This document shows, one piece after another, positions 1 through 10,498 of a DNA stretch of 64,000 bases (position 1 is its first letter; the number at the start of each line of letters is the position of its first letter). The translations under genes were made by a program, and so were the position numbers. The notes beneath the pieces were generated by a model, which saw only the letters and a list, made by a program, of their open reading frames with translations, made no database searches and was not told where the DNA came from. The stretch lies in assembly GCF_002735705.1 (NCBI RefSeq), contig NZ_PDZL01000005.1, positions 1 to 64,000 on the forward strand. Direction: 5' to 3'. The stretch comes from Janthinobacterium sp. BJB426 (GTDB taxonomy: Bacteria > Pseudomonadota > Gammaproteobacteria > Burkholderiales > Burkholderiaceae_D).

Positions 1-2134
1 GGCTGGCATACGCGACCGTCTTGTGCGTGACGGCGGCGGCGCTGAAGGTTGCACCCAGCTTGGCTGCCTGCTTGAGCAAGACCATGCCCGGTGCATTGTC
101 GCCGGCCGGATCGCGCGCCTGCGCGTCGTGGTTGACGAGGTAGCTGGAAATCAATAGGCCGGCACCGGCCCGCACGGCGCCGTAAGCGTCCGTGCGCAGC
201 TCGGCGCCCGTGCCGCGCAGGCTGCCCCGGTAATTGTCGGCCGCATGGATCAGGTGGCCAAGATTGAGTTCGCTTGCCGCATGGCTGCTCTTGAGCTGGA
301 TGCGCCCTTGCTGGTCGGTATCGTCGAACAGCAACTGGTTGTAGCCAGAGCCGGAGCCGGCGGCGCCGAATTCCTTGCTGCGGATGCCCCATTGCGCCGC
401 GCCGTTGCGGTGGCCCGCGCTGCCGCCAGCCGCGCCATGCCAGAGCGGACTGTTGCCGCCAGCCACGTTGCCCTGCGCCGATGGCGCATGGTCGCGCGCC
501 GGCTCGAAGACGCTGGCGTCCGCGGGCTTGTCCGTGATGCCGCCCGGCGTGGGCGCGACGCCACCCTCGCCTTGCCCGTTGTACAGGGCGCCGACGATGA
601 TGGGCCGGTCGATATCGTTTTCCAGGAATTGCACCAGCACTTCCTGGCCGATGCGCGGCAGGAACTGGCTGCCCATGCCGCCGCCGGCCGAGCGCTGCGC
701 CACGCGTACCCAGCAGGTGGCGCTGCCGTCAAGTTGCCAGTGGAAACGGATGCGCACCCGGCCCAGCTTGTCGCAATGGATTTCGCTGCCGCCGCTGGCG
801 CCGCCGTCGGCGCCGACGACGATAGCGCTCTGGCTGCCGCAGGCCGTCGGTTTCGGGTGGTGGCGCGCGTCGCCGCCGTCATGCACGGGGCGCCATGGCG
901 TTGCCGCGGCAAGCATCTCGATGCAGTTGGCGTAACCGCTGGCTTTCGCCTGGGCAATCGCGGCGGCAAAGTCGGCAAAGCCGTCGCCCAGGCCTGGCAT
1001 GGCTTCTTCCAGCAATTCGGGCACTGGGCCGAACAGTTCTGCCAGCGCCTGCGACGCGGGCGCCGGCAGGTTGTTGATGCCGATGCTGGCCACGCGGAGC
1101 ACGACATAGTCGGACGCGGCACCATCGGCCTGCGGCAACGGCCCCTGCGTCAGGGTGAACCGCGTGCCGGCGCGCAGGGTGCGTACCGTCGAGCGCGCCT
1201 GCCACAACTGGGCGCGCGCTTCGCGCGACTGCATCTGCAACGCGGCATAGTGCTGCGCCTGCGCGCCATTCGCATACCAGTACTGGCCCGGCGTATCGTA
1301 ACTTTCCAGCACGGGGGCATGCTTGCCGCCGATGGCCAGATTCGTCGGCACGCTGGCGGCGACCGCCTTCTTGGCCTTGTAATCGTAGCTCAGCACGCTA
1401 CTCAGCCCGACGTGCAGGCTGCGCCGCGCACACAGCGCTTGCACGCTGTCGCTCGCTTCGCCGGCCCTGGCGCCATGAAAACGCAAGCCGCCGCCTTGCG
1501 CGCTGCTGGCGTCCTCGGGCGTGGCGCAGGGCTGGCTGCTGTCGGCGAACAAAATTAGCGTGTGCGCCTCGAAGCGCCAGGCGATGCCCTCTTCCGTCAG
1601 CAGCCGGCGCACGAAATCGAAGTCCGATTCCCGGTACTGGCAGCAATAGCTGCGCTCGCCCGCCTGCCGCATGCACTGCGCCACCTCGTCGCTCCATTGC
1701 CACAGGGCATGCGGCGCATAGGCTTGCAATACCTCGTCGACGATGGCCGTCACGCTCCGGTCTTGCCATACGCGGCTGTTACGCACTTGCGTCAACAGCC
1801 ACAGCCAGGGCGTGATGCGCAAGCGGTAGCGCGCCAGGCCGCCATTGCTGCCCAGCATGGCCGCTGCGCTGATATAGCCGGAAAACTGCGTGCGCGTGCC
1901 GTCGGCCAGGCTGATATGCAGGCTGGCAGGCTGGCCCAGCAAGGAGGCCAGCGCAACATGGGCATTCGTGGACAAGGCGATAATCTCGCGCGCGCCAACC
2001 TCCTGCAGCCGTTCATCGGCGGCAAAGGCTTCGACCAGCAAGCCGCTGTCCTGGCCATCGTCGCCGATGGACAATGCATACAGGCGCGTCGCGCCATTGA
2101 AGGCGGCTACCGCGCTAACGATATCTTGTGTCAA
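1..2134 (-). CDS. vgrG: type VI secretion tip protein VgrG (partial, C-terminus off the left edge)
   Basis: The minus frame is open from about 2220 to base 1 and continues beyond the window. The translation begins [20 protein letters not shown] and has the gp27-like base domain, then the gp5 OB-fold region ([20 protein letters not shown], followed by [10 protein letters not shown]), then the start of the beta-helix/DUF2345 part ([16 protein letters not shown]). VgrG trimers form the puncturing tip of the type VI secretion tube and often carry effectors. The frame has no upstream ATG. I chose TTG at 2134 because GAAGAG lies 6 bases before it; GTG at 2167 and TTG at 2179 are alternatives. Any C-terminal effector domain or cargo gene lies outside the window. 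Confidence 0.9.
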   Translation of the reverse strand, partial: MTQDIVSAVAAFNGATRLYALSIGDDGQDSGLLVEAFAADERLQEVGAREIIALSTNAHVALASLLGQPASLHISLADGTRTQFSGYISAAAMLGSNGGLARYRLRITPWLWLLTQVRNSRVWQDRSVTAIVDEVLQAYAPHALWQWSDEVAQCMRQAGERSYCCQYRESDFDFVRRLLTEEGIAWRFEAHTLILFADSSQPCATPEDASSAQGGGLRFHGARAGEASDSVQALCARRSLHVGLSSVLSYDYKAKKAVAASVPTNLAIGGKHAPVLESYDTPGQYWYANGAQAQHYAALQMQSREARAQLWQARSTVRTLRAGTRFTLTQGPLPQADGAASDYVVLRVASIGINNLPAPASQALAELFGPVPELLEEAMPGLGDGFADFAAAIAQAKASGYANCIEMLAAATPWRPVHDGGDARHHPKPTACGSQSAIVVGADGGASGGSEIHCDKLGRVRIRFHWQLDGSATCWVRVAQRSAGGGMGSQFLPRIGQEVLVQFLENDIDRPIIVGALYNGQGEGGVAPTPGGITDKPADASVFEPARDHAPSAQGNVAGGNSPLWHGAAGGSAGHRNGAAQWGIRSKEFGAAGSGSGYNQLLFDDTDQQGRIQLKSSHAASELNLGHLIHAADNYRGSLRGTGAELRTDAYGAVRAGAGLLISSYLVNHDAQARDPAGDNAPGMVLLKQAAKLGATFSAAAVTHKTVAYAS

Positions 2135-2341
2135 AGGATGCTCTTCATCTGGAAAGTGGCATCGCACATTGCTTATCAAAACAATGTGCAAAATAAACAA
2201 GTCCAGGCAATTATGCGCGAGTTCTCAAAAAAGCAAGATTCAATTGAACAAGTAGTGCGCGGGGAAGACAATAGTCGATGCTTCGGGCAATGGATTCGGT
2301 ACAATACTCCGGCAAGCCCATTCACTCTTTCCCGTGCAGCC

Positions 2342-3277
2342 ATGAACCAACTCGAACAACTGAAGCAATTTACTACCGTGGTGGCCGACACCGGCGACTT
2401 CCAATCGATCCAGGCTTACACGCCGCGCGATGCGACGACGAATCCGTCGCTGATCCTGAAGGCCGTGCAAAAGGATGAATACAAGCCGCTGCTGGAAAAG
2501 GCCGTGCGCGACCATCCGAATGCCTCGACCGCCGAAATCATCGACCGCCTGCTGATCGCCTTTGGCGTGGAAATCCTGCAAACCATCCCCGGCCGCGTCT
2601 CCACCGAAGTCGATGCGCGCCTGTCGTTCGATACAGAAGGTACTGTCGCCAAGGGCCGCGACCTGATCGCCCTGTATTCGAACGCCGGCATTCCACGCGA
2701 ACGCGTGCTGATCAAGATCGCTTCCACCTGGGAAGGCATCCGCGCCGCCGCCATCCTGGAAAAGGAAGGCATCCGCTGCAACATGACCCTGCTGTTCTCG
2801 CTGGCCCAGGCCATCGCCTGCGCCGAAGCGGGCGCCCAGCTCATTTCGCCGTTCGTCGGCCGCATCTACGACTGGTACAAGAAATCGACGGGTATTGACT
2901 ACATGGGCGCGGAAGATCCGGGCGTGCAATCGGTACGCCGCATCTACAATTACTACCGCAAGTTCGGCTACAAGACCGAGGTGATGGGCGCGAGCTTCCG
3001 CAACACGTCGCAAATCCTCGAACTGGCCGGCTGCGACCTGCTCACCATCAGCCCCGACCTGCTGCAAAAGCTGGCCGACAGCGATGCGCCGGTGGAACGC
3101 AAGCTGAGCGCCGAAGCGGCGCCATCGACCAACATCGTGCAAATGTCGCTGAACGAAGAAGCCTTCCGCTTCATGATGAATGAAGACGCGATGGCGACGG
3201 AAAAACTGGCCGAAGGCATCCGCGCCTTCTGCGTCGATTCCGGCAAGCTGAAACAGATGATCGCGGCACTGCGCTAA
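2342..3277 (+). CDS. tal: transaldolase
   Basis: A 311-residue class I transaldolase of the pentose phosphate pathway, which moves a dihydroxyacetone unit between sedoheptulose 7-phosphate and glyceraldehyde 3-phosphate in the cytoplasm. The Schiff-base lysine is K125 in [13 protein letters not shown]. Other family blocks are ATTNPSLI (residues 31-38), NMTLLFS and [10 protein letters not shown]. Length matches the E. coli TalB type. The open frame extends upstream to 1562, but homology starts at [10 protein letters not shown], so ATG 2342 is the start; its ribosome site is weak. It is divergent from vgrG, and a bidirectional terminator follows. Confidence 0.97.
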   Translation: MNQLEQLKQFTTVVADTGDFQSIQAYTPRDATTNPSLILKAVQKDEYKPLLEKAVRDHPNASTAEIIDRLLIAFGVEILQTIPGRVSTEVDARLSFDTEGTVAKGRDLIALYSNAGIPRERVLIKIASTWEGIRAAAILEKEGIRCNMTLLFSLAQAIACAEAGAQLISPFVGRIYDWYKKSTGIDYMGAEDPGVQSVRRIYNYYRKFGYKTEVMGASFRNTSQILELAGCDLLTISPDLLQKLADSDAPVERKLSAEAAPSTNIVQMSLNEEAFRFMMNEDAMATEKLAEGIRAFCVDSGKLKQMIAALR

Positions 3278-3290
3278 TCACGACGTGCGT

Positions 3291-3331
3291 AAAAAAAGCG
3301 GCGTCCGTGCAGTGCACGGCGCCGCTTTTTT
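3291..3331. terminator. bidirectional rho-independent terminator between tal and the lipoprotein gene
   Basis: A run of seven A, a GC-rich inverted repeat (AGCGGCG with CGCCGCT around a CCGTGCAGTGCACGG inner stem) and a run of six T. The A and T runs make it work on both strands, ending tal (plus) and the convergent lipoprotein gene (minus). Confidence 0.9.
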
Positions 3332-3344
3332 CATGCCCGCGTGA

Positions 3345-4193
3345 TCAGGAACAACGGAATGTGGCCACACCCTGGTAATTGGCGCCATTTGCCAGTTGCG
3401 CCTTGTAAGCGGCGATCAGCAGATAGCGGCCAGCGCCGCCGTCGCCCAGCATCAGCTGCGCGCCCGTGCCATTCGACAGGTAGCCGCCGGTGATGCTGCT
3501 CGACGCGGCCGAAGCCATGGTCGTCGAAGCCGCTACTTTACCCGTGCTGCCGCCTGCGCTGGCGTCGATGGTCAGCGCTATTTTGGCGCCGGAGGCATCG
3601 AAGGACATGCTGGCATTGCCGCTGGCGGTACCGAAGTTAGCGGTCGACGAGACGCTGCTGCCACCCGTATAGCTTGGCGCCGTGAACGTGCCTGCATCGC
3701 AGGTGAACGTGCCGGTCGCTGGCAGTGTGGCGAGCACGTTATAGGCGACGTAATGCGCACTGGCATTGTTGCCGCTCAACGTCGTGGCGCCAGAGCTATT
3801 GCTGAATGAGCCCTTGAACCAGCGTCCCTGCGCAAAGCTGGCGTCGCCGCTGATTTCACGCGTCACGGCCGGGTTGCCCGTCAAGACGATGCTGCCGATA
3901 GTGCTCAAGGCGCCGGAGGTATCCTGCACCAGCGTGCTGGCCTTGCCATTGCTCTGCAAGCCGATCGACGTAAAGACGAAGCGGCTGTTGTCGCCATTGA
4001 CGAAACGGGCGCTGACGGTGCCCGTGTTTTCGCCAGTGGCGGTCGGCGTGACAGGCACCACTGGCGGCGTAACAGGCGTCACGGGTGGATTCACGGCGAC
4101 TACCGGGTCAGCTGGGGAGGACGAGCCGCCACCGCCGCAGGCAACGAGAGAGCCAGCGATGAGGGTCAGAACAAAAGCGTGATTCAGTTGCAT
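3345..4193 (-). CDS. putative lipoprotein, function unknown
   Basis: A 282-residue predicted lipoprotein. MQLNHAFVLTLIAGSLVACG is a type II signal peptide with lipobox LVAC, followed by GGGGSSS and a Pro/Val/Thr-rich linker (roughly residues 30-55) that would hold the folded part away from the membrane. The rest is rich in Ser, Thr, Gly and Ala with two Cys (in FTCDAG and the C-terminal FRCS) that could form a disulfide. I recognise no enzyme family. The frame opens at 4250, but the signal peptide fixes ATG 4193, with GGA a few bases upstream. Surface or outer-membrane location is inferred. Confidence 0.8.
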   Translation of the reverse strand: MQLNHAFVLTLIAGSLVACGGGGSSSPADPVVAVNPPVTPVTPPVVPVTPTATGENTGTVSARFVNGDNSRFVFTSIGLQSNGKASTLVQDTSGALSTIGSIVLTGNPAVTREISGDASFAQGRWFKGSFSNSSGATTLSGNNASAHYVAYNVLATLPATGTFTCDAGTFTAPSYTGGSSVSSTANFGTASGNASMSFDASGAKIALTIDASAGGSTGKVAASTTMASAASSSITGGYLSNGTGAQLMLGDGGAGRYLLIAAYKAQLANGANYQGVATFRCS

Positions 4194-4396
4194 AAAATTC
4201 CAATCAAAAAGCAAGACATAAGGAATCCTTGGCACATGCCAAAAATTCAACGTCCAATATTATGCAACATTTCTCAAGAGAATGGTTGCCTTAAAGAAAT
4301 TTATTAATACTAACAATGTGACTATGGCGAGTGCGATTGTGTCGTGGCGCCACGCTGGCGGTAAAATACGCGGCTACAGGCCGCTAACAACAACTC

Positions 4397-5470
4397 ATGC
4401 AATCACCGATCACCATCCGCCTGGGCCGCCGCGCCCGCGCCCGCATTGCCGGAAACGGCTTGTGCGCGAGCGACATCGCCATCGTCCCTGCCGCCGCAGG
4501 CGGGCCGAAAGGCTTGATCCTGCACCAGCTCGATTGCTGGCTGTTCGGTGATTTTCTGGCGCAAGCGCCGCGCCCGCGCCACTTCGTCGGCGCCTCGATC
4601 GGCGCCTGGCGCATGGCCGCCGCCGTGTTTCCCGACCCGGTGGCCGCGCAACGCCGCCTGGTGCGCGCATACGTGGGCCAGCGCTATCCAGACAAGCCCG
4701 AGGCGGCGCACGTCAGCCGCACTTGCCGCGCCCTGCTCGATGCCGTCCTCGATGGCCAGGATGCGCAGCTGCTACGGCATGCGCAACATAGTCTGTCGGT
4801 GCTGGCCGTGCGCGGCATCGGCGCGCTGGCGCAGCCGGGCAAATGGCGCGACCGGCGCGGCTTCCTGCTGGCGGCCGCCGGCAACGCCGTGGCGCGGGCG
4901 CGTCTGGCCGCCTCGCTGGAACGAACCGTGTTCCATGCCGGACCGGACGGTGCCAGCTGGCTGCGCTCGCGCTTCGACGCCTTTCATTCCCACTTCGTGC
5001 CGCTGGCGCAGGACAACCTGCGCGACGCGCTGCTCGCTTCCGGCTCCATCCCGCTGGTGCTTGACGCCGTGACGGACATCGCCGGCGCCCCGCCCGGGCG
5101 CTACTGGGACGGCGGCCTGGTCGACTACCATCTGCACCTGCCCTACCAGCGCGAACCGGATCTGGTGCTGTACCCGCATTTTGCCGACCATATCGTGCCG
5201 GGCTGGCTGGACAAGGCCATGCCCTGGCGCCGCGCGCGCAGCGGCGATAGCGCACTCGACAACATGATCCTCGTCTCGCCCTCGCCCGCCTTCGTGGCCA
5301 GCCTGCCGAATGGCAAACTGCCGGACCGGCGCGACTTCCCGCACTACGGCCAGGATCATGCAGCGCGCATGCGCGACTGGCGCCGCGCCATCGCGGAAAG
5401 CGAACGCATGGCGGCCGCCTTCGCCCGCTGGGCCGAGCAGCCGAACCTGCGCCAGGCGCTCGACCTGTAG
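4397..5470 (+). CDS. patatin-like phospholipase family protein
   Basis: A 357-residue patatin-fold acyl hydrolase. The three signature elements are visible: the glycine-rich oxyanion loop GGPKGL (35-40), the nucleophile elbow GASIG with Ser67, and the catalytic Asp238 in DGGLVDYH. Patatins use a Ser-Asp dyad to cut acyl esters of phospholipids or neutral lipids. There is no signal peptide or membrane segment, so it is probably cytoplasmic; the substrate cannot be told from sequence. Monocistronic, between a divergent lipoprotein gene and a chemoreceptor gene. No partner suggests a toxin-immunity or defence role. Confidence 0.85.
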   Translation: MQSPITIRLGRRARARIAGNGLCASDIAIVPAAAGGPKGLILHQLDCWLFGDFLAQAPRPRHFVGASIGAWRMAAAVFPDPVAAQRRLVRAYVGQRYPDKPEAAHVSRTCRALLDAVLDGQDAQLLRHAQHSLSVLAVRGIGALAQPGKWRDRRGFLLAAAGNAVARARLAASLERTVFHAGPDGASWLRSRFDAFHSHFVPLAQDNLRDALLASGSIPLVLDAVTDIAGAPPGRYWDGGLVDYHLHLPYQREPDLVLYPHFADHIVPGWLDKAMPWRRARSGDSALDNMILVSPSPAFVASLPNGKLPDRRDFPHYGQDHAARMRDWRRAIAESERMAAAFARWAEQPNLRQALDL

Positions 5471-5591
5471 CACGGGCGAGACTGCAACAGGCTCGAAAAC
5501 AAGCGTGCTTTTCCCTCGCCTATTGGTCACTTATCAGTGCATACTATGTCGCACAGGCAATTAAATCCCCTCTGCGACAGGAGCTCCAACC

Positions 5592-7310
5592 ATGCACGCC
5601 CTCTCCCACCTTCGTATCGGCACGCGCCTGGCTGCAGGCTTCGCGCTGGTGCTGCTGCTGTCCGTGATTTCCACCTCGTACGCGCTGTACAGCGCCAGCG
5701 TGAACGCCGAAGCGACGCGGCAAATGATGGAAAAACCGCTCGCCAAGGAACGCCTCGTCTCGGACTGGTACGTGCTGATTTACTCGGCCATCGCGCGCAC
5801 CTCGATGATCGCCAAAAGCACGGATGAAACGCTGTCGAGCGTGTTTGCCGACACCATCGCCGACAGCACGAAACAGGGCAGCGAACTGCTGAAGAAAATC
5901 GAGGCGCTGCTCGACAGCGACGAGGAAAAAGCCATCTTCAAATCCTCCATCGCCGAGCGCGTCAAATACCAGGACGCCAAGACCCTGGTGATGAATGCGC
6001 GCAAGGCCGGCGACGCGGCGCAGGCGGAAAGCACTTACCGCGACAGCTTCGCGCCCGCCGCCGCCAAGTACCAGAACAATGTCAAGGCCCTGCTATCGCA
6101 GCAGCGCCAGGCCATCGACGCCACGGCGCAAGCGATCGAGGCGGCCAACGGGCGCAGCTTCACCCTGCTGCTGACCTTGTGCGTGCTGGTGGTGGCGCTG
6201 GGCAGCGTCTGCGCCTGGCTGATCACGCGTTCGATTACGCAACCGTTGAAGGCCGCCGTGAAGGTCGCCGAAACGGTGGCCGACGGCGACTTGCGCACGC
6301 ACTTCGGCACGCCCGCCAGCGATGAAATCGGCGACCTGATGCGCGCGCTGCACGGCATGAACGAGGCACTGCGCAAGGTAGTGTCGGAAGTGCAGACGGG
6401 TACCAATGCGATTGCCACGGCGTCGGGCGAAATCGCCGCCGGCAACCAGGATCTGTCGGCACGCACGGAGCAGCAGGCCAGTTCGCTGGAAGAGACGGCA
6501 TCGTCGATGGAAGAACTGACCAGCACCGTGAAGCAGAATGCGGACAATGCGCGCCAGGCCAACCAGATGGCGGTGGCCGCCTCCGGCGTGGCCGAACGGG
6601 GCGGCAGCATCGTCAGCCAGGTGGTCGACACCATGGGCGCCATCGATACGGCATCGACGAAAATCGTCGACATCATCGGCGTCATCGACGGCATCGCCTT
6701 CCAGACGAATATCCTGGCCCTGAACGCGGCCGTCGAAGCGGCGCGCGCTGGCGAGCAGGGACGCGGCTTTGCCGTCGTCGCCACGGAAGTGCGCAGCCTG
6801 GCGCAGCGCTCGGCCGCGGCGGCGCGCGAAATCAAGACCCTGATCGGCGACTCGGTGGAGCAGGTCAACAACGGCACGCGGCTGGTGCAGCAGGCCGGCA
6901 ACACCATGGGCGAAGTGGTCGACAGCGTGCGCCGGGTCACCGACATCATGGCCGAGATCACTGCCGCCAGCGCCGAGCAAAGCATGGGCATCGACCAGGT
7001 CAACCAGGCCATCGCGCAGATGGACCAGGTGACGCAGCAAAATGCGGCCCTGGTGGAAGAAGCGGCGGCAGCCGCCGAAAGCATGCAGGACCAGGCCGCG
7101 CGCCTGGCGCAAGTGGCGGCCGGCTTCCAGCTCGAACACATGGCCGCAGCGGCGCCGGTACGCACCGCACGGTCGGCGCCCACCCGGCTGGCCAAGCCGG
7201 CGGCCAACAGCACCACCGCCAGGCAGCCCAGCATCGCAACCAGGAGCGCGCCTGCTGCGCGCAAGCCCCAAGCGCAGGTGGCTGGCGAGCAGGATTGGGA
7301 AGAGTTTTAA
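5592..7310 (+). CDS. methyl-accepting chemotaxis protein
   Basis: A 572-residue transmembrane chemoreceptor. Order: membrane segment 1 (about 10-32), a periplasmic four-helix-type sensor (about 33-187), membrane segment 2 (about 188-210, [20 protein letters not shown]), HAMP (about 211-265) and the cytoplasmic signalling hairpin with its conserved tip ([20 protein letters not shown]). A Pro/Ala-rich linker ends in DWEEF, matching the xWxxF tether that recruits CheR/CheB. It would feed CheA-CheW, whose genes are not here, and through CheY the FliM switch encoded at 38.2 kb. GACAGGAG gives a good ribosome site before ATG 5592. The ligand is unknown. Confidence 0.95.
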   Translation: MHALSHLRIGTRLAAGFALVLLLSVISTSYALYSASVNAEATRQMMEKPLAKERLVSDWYVLIYSAIARTSMIAKSTDETLSSVFADTIADSTKQGSELLKKIEALLDSDEEKAIFKSSIAERVKYQDAKTLVMNARKAGDAAQAESTYRDSFAPAAAKYQNNVKALLSQQRQAIDATAQAIEAANGRSFTLLLTLCVLVVALGSVCAWLITRSITQPLKAAVKVAETVADGDLRTHFGTPASDEIGDLMRALHGMNEALRKVVSEVQTGTNAIATASGEIAAGNQDLSARTEQQASSLEETASSMEELTSTVKQNADNARQANQMAVAASGVAERGGSIVSQVVDTMGAIDTASTKIVDIIGVIDGIAFQTNILALNAAVEAARAGEQGRGFAVVATEVRSLAQRSAAAAREIKTLIGDSVEQVNNGTRLVQQAGNTMGEVVDSVRRVTDIMAEITAASAEQSMGIDQVNQAIAQMDQVTQQNAALVEEAAAAAESMQDQAARLAQVAAGFQLEHMAAAAPVRTARSAPTRLAKPAANSTTARQPSIATRSAPAARKPQAQVAGEQDWEEF

Positions 7311-7338
7311 GGCGGGCAACAGGGTCCGTCAAAAGGGT

Positions 7339-7367
7339 TTGACAGCGCCCTGGCGCGCGAGGATACT
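7339..7367 (+). promoter_or_regulatory. predicted sigma-70 promoter of the TPR lipoprotein gene
   Basis: TTGACA at 7339-7344 is a perfect -35 box; 17 bases later GATACT (7362-7367) is a good -10 box. Transcription would begin near 7374, about 65 bases before ATG 7441. Confidence 0.7.
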
Positions 7368-7440
7368 GGCTTCAGGTGGCATGGCGCTCCACCGGCAGCG
7401 ATACGTGTTGCGCCTGACATCGTTTTGCGGGAGCACGAAC

Positions 7441-8628
7441 ATGAAAAGTATCCGCCGCGTCAGCGAACAGCTGCGCCTGGGCTTCCTGCCCCCCTTGCTG
7501 CTGTGCGCAGCCCTTGCCGGCTGCGCCACTGCGCCCACGATCCAGCTGCCGCCCAACCTTTTCAACGATGCCAGCTTTGCCGCGCCGGCCGTGCCGGTCG
7601 ACCCGCAGCAGGCGTTTGCCATGAGCGAGGCCATGCGGCACTATGTGCGTGTCGATATCGCGCGCGAAGCGCGTACCAAAAATCCCCGCCGCGCGCTGGC
7701 CGATGCCCTGCACAACCGGGCGGGGCTGCAACTGGAATATGATGCCGCCATCACGCGCTCGGCGGCACAGGCGTTCGATGCACGCAGCGGCAACTGCCTG
7801 TCGCTGGTCCTGATGACGGCAGCACTGGCCAAGGAGATGGGACTCGACGTGCACTACCAGGTGGTCCTGGGAGAAGAAAACTGGAGCCGCAGCAGCGGCA
7901 TGTATTTCGTTGCCGGCCACGTCAATCTCACGCTGGAACGCCGCGCCATCGGCAATACCGCCGGCTACGAGGCCGATTCCATCCTGCTCATCGACTTCCT
8001 GCCTGGCGAAGACCTCACCGGTCAGCGCACGCAGGAAGTGCGCGAAGCAACCATCCTGGCCATGTACCTCAACAATCGCGCCGCCGAAACCATGGCCAAC
8101 GGCGAACTCGACCAAGCCTACTGGTATGCCCGCGCCGCCATCCAGCAAGACCCCACGTTTGCGGGTGCATTGAATACCTTGGGTATCATCCAGCTGCGCC
8201 ACGGCGATACCGAACCGGCCCGGCGCACGCTCGCTTACGCACTGGAACGCTCGCCATCGAACACCGTGCTGCTGTCCAACCTGGCGCAGGCACTCGACGG
8301 CCTGGGACGCGCGGAGGAAGCGCAGCTGCTGCGGCGCAAATTGCTGGCCCTGCAGCCGGAGCCGCCCTTCCACTTTTTCAACCAGGGCCAGCGCGCCATG
8401 GAAAGCGCCAACTACCAGGAAGCGGCACGCCTGTTCAAGCGCGAGATCGCGCGTGACCCCTATTACCATGAATTCCACTTCTGGCTGGCGCAGGCGTATG
8501 CGCGCATGGGACAACCCTCGCTGGCGGACAGGCAGCTGGAACTGGCGATGGACAACAGCACCACGCGCGGCGAGCACGGGCTGTACGCAGCCAAGCTGCA
8601 GCGCCTGCGCGCCGCCAGCGCGCATTAG
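7441..8628 (+). CDS. TPR-repeat lipoprotein with a transglutaminase-like N-terminal domain
   Basis: A 395-residue predicted lipoprotein with lipobox LAGC (lipidated Cys28). Residues about 70-210 resemble a transglutaminase/cysteine-protease-like fold: SGNCLSLVLMTAALAKEMGL would carry the Cys, and GHVNLTL the His. From about residue 225 to the end there are tetratricopeptide repeats (YWYARAAIQQDPTFAGALNT, NTVLLSNLAQALDGLGRAEE). GGGAG precedes ATG 7441. The same C-terminal TPR arrangement occurs in periplasmic scaffold proteins; the enzymatic activity is a guess. It has its own promoter and faces minus-strand hemW. Confidence 0.75.
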   Translation: MKSIRRVSEQLRLGFLPPLLLCAALAGCATAPTIQLPPNLFNDASFAAPAVPVDPQQAFAMSEAMRHYVRVDIAREARTKNPRRALADALHNRAGLQLEYDAAITRSAAQAFDARSGNCLSLVLMTAALAKEMGLDVHYQVVLGEENWSRSSGMYFVAGHVNLTLERRAIGNTAGYEADSILLIDFLPGEDLTGQRTQEVREATILAMYLNNRAAETMANGELDQAYWYARAAIQQDPTFAGALNTLGIIQLRHGDTEPARRTLAYALERSPSNTVLLSNLAQALDGLGRAEEAQLLRRKLLALQPEPPFHFFNQGQRAMESANYQEAARLFKREIARDPYYHEFHFWLAQAYARMGQPSLADRQLELAMDNSTTRGEHGLYAAKLQRLRAASAH

Positions 8629-8642
8629 CGCATCAGGCAGCG

Positions 8643-9917
8643 TCAGTCTTCCAGGAACATCTGCTGCAGGTCATTCAGGAAGGACAATCCCAGCGCCGTC
8701 GGATGGATGACCTGGTGGTCGCGGTACAGCAAGCCTTTCGCTTCGGCCGCATTCAGCGGCTGCTCGATGGCGTTGAGGGCCAGACCCGTGCGCTCGGCGA
8801 ACAGGTTCGGCGAAAAACCCTGCGTCAGGCGCAGGGTATTGAGCATGAATTCAAAACCCATTTCCTCGCGCGCCAGTTCGCGCTCTTCCTGCACGGGGCT
8901 ACCGGCCAGTACCGCGTCCATGTAGGCGCGCGGCTGCTTGTAGCGGGCCTGGCGCAGCACGCGGTGCGGGAACGAGATTTTACTGTGCGCGCCCGCGCCG
9001 ATGCCCAGGTAGTCGCCGAATTCCCAGTAATTGCGGTTGTGCTTTGCCTGGCGGCCCGGCTGCGCATACGCCGACACTTCATAGCGGCCATAGCCCGCCT
9101 GCGCGGCGCGCGCGGCCACCATGTCGGCGATGTCCGCGCTCTCGTCATCGTCTGGCAGCACCGGTGGATACTTGGCGAACAAGGTGTTCGGTTCGAGCGT
9201 CAGGTGGTACAGCGACAAATGCGGCGGCGCGAACGACAGCGCCGTGTCCAGGTCCTGCTGCGCTTCGGCCAGGGTTTGCGTGGGCAGCGCATACATCAGG
9301 TCGAGATTGAAATTGTCAAAGTTGGCGTGCGCGATCTCCACCGCGCGGCGCGCTTCGTCATCGTCATGGATGCGGCCCAGCGCCTGCAAATGGCGGCCAT
9401 TGAAACTCTGGATGCCGATCGACAGGCGGTTGATGCCGCTGGCCCGGTAAGACTTGAATTTTTCCGCTTCGAAGGTGCCCGGATTGGCTTCCATGGTGAT
9501 TTCGCAATCGGGCTCCAGTGGCAGCAAGGTGCGCACGTCCGACATCAGCCGGTCCAGGCCCGCCGCCGACATCAGGCTGGGCGTGCCGCCGCCGATGAAG
9601 ATGGTGTGGATCTTGCGGCCCCAGATCAGCGGCAGCGCCATTTCCAGGTCCAGGCGCAGGGCGGCCAGGTATTCGGCTTCCGGCAAGTCGCCGCGCACCT
9701 CGTGCGAATTGAAGTCGCAATACGGGCATTTTTTCACGCACCACGGGAAATGGATGTACAGCGACAGCGGCGGCAGGGCCGTCAGGTTCAGCGCGCCCGG
9801 CTGCAGGTATTTCAGGGCCGCTCCGGCCGCGCCGGAAATGCCTTCCTGCGGCGCGGGAGCGGTATTCGGCTTGGCTGCCGACCTGGCAACGGCGCCCACC
9901 AGTTTGATCGGGATCAT
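8643..9917 (-). CDS. hemW: HemW, radical SAM heme chaperone (coproporphyrinogen III oxidase-like)
   Basis: A 424-residue radical SAM protein. The [4Fe-4S]-binding CxxxCxxC is C60-VKK-C64-PY-C67, followed by GGGTPSLM and the HemN-type C-terminal domain. HemW proteins resemble oxygen-independent coproporphyrinogen oxidase but act as heme-inserting chaperones. The first 45 residues before SLYIHFPWC are longer than in many family members, so a later start is possible. ATG 9917 overlaps the rdgB stop by ATGA, which implies translational coupling in an rph-rdgB-hemW operon. Confidence 0.93.
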   Translation of the reverse strand: MIPIKLVGAVARSAAKPNTAPAPQEGISGAAGAALKYLQPGALNLTALPPLSLYIHFPWCVKKCPYCDFNSHEVRGDLPEAEYLAALRLDLEMALPLIWGRKIHTIFIGGGTPSLMSAAGLDRLMSDVRTLLPLEPDCEITMEANPGTFEAEKFKSYRASGINRLSIGIQSFNGRHLQALGRIHDDDEARRAVEIAHANFDNFNLDLMYALPTQTLAEAQQDLDTALSFAPPHLSLYHLTLEPNTLFAKYPPVLPDDDESADIADMVAARAAQAGYGRYEVSAYAQPGRQAKHNRNYWEFGDYLGIGAGAHSKISFPHRVLRQARYKQPRAYMDAVLAGSPVQEERELAREEMGFEFMLNTLRLTQGFSPNLFAERTGLALNAIEQPLNAAEAKGLLYRDHQVIHPTALGLSFLNDLQQMFLED

Positions 9918-10498
9918 CGCAGCTTTTCCACCAGCGCGCGCAGGGCCTGGCCACGGTGCGACAGCGCGTTCTTTTCATCGGACGTCAGTTCGGCCGCGCA
10001 CTTGCCCAGCGCGGGAATGAAGAAGTGCGGATCGTAGCCGAAGCCACCCTGGCCGCGCGGCGTGGCGATCATCTCGCCATTCCAGCGGCCATCGGCGATC
10101 ACGGGCTGCGGGTCGTCCGCATGGCGCACGTACACCAGCACGCAGTAGTAATAGGCGGATTTGTCGGCATGCGCTTCCAGGTCGGCGATCAGCTTGGCGC
10201 TGTTGGCCACATCCGATTTCGGCTCGCCCGCATAGCGGGCCGAGTACACGCCTGGCGCGCCGCCGAGCGCATTGACGCACACGCCGGAATCGTCGGCCAG
10301 CGCCGGCAAGCCCGTCAGGCGCGACGCGTGGCGCGCCTTTTGCAACGCGTTTTCAACGAAGGTGTGGAATGGTTCGTCGCTTTCCGGCACGGCGTACTCG
10401 CCCTGGGCGTGGACGGAAAAACCGATGATCGAGAGCAGCTCGTTGAATTCCTTGAGCTTGCCGGCGTTGTTGGAGGCGAGGATGAGGCGTTGGGTCAT
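9914..10498 (-). CDS. rdgB: RdgB/HAM1 non-canonical purine NTP pyrophosphatase
   Basis: A 194-residue enzyme that hydrolyses ITP, dITP and XTP to the monophosphate and pyrophosphate, keeping deaminated purines out of nucleic acids. Family blocks: LILASNNAGKLKEF near the N-terminus, LADDSGVCVNALGGAPGVYS (the metal and substrate site) and the C-terminal SHRGQALR. The frame is open to 10582, but homology begins at MTQRLILASN, so ATG 10498 is the start. It lies 138 bases downstream of rph and overlaps hemW by four bases. Confidence 0.95.
   Translation of the reverse strand: MTQRLILASNNAGKLKEFNELLSIIGFSVHAQGEYAVPESDEPFHTFVENALQKARHASRLTGLPALADDSGVCVNALGGAPGVYSARYAGEPKSDVANSAKLIADLEAHADKSAYYYCVLVYVRHADDPQPVIADGRWNGEMIATPRGQGGFGYDPHFFIPALGKCAAELTSDEKNALSHRGQALRALVEKLR

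Noticed and set aside
4343-4354. 12-base perfect palindrome CGTGGCGCCACG before the patatin gene
   Set aside because: Too short and GC-rich to be convincing as an operator; no regulator gene is next to it.
5471-5591. Search for a FliA promoter before the chemoreceptor gene
   Set aside because: No GCCGATAA-like element was found, so no promoter is claimed.
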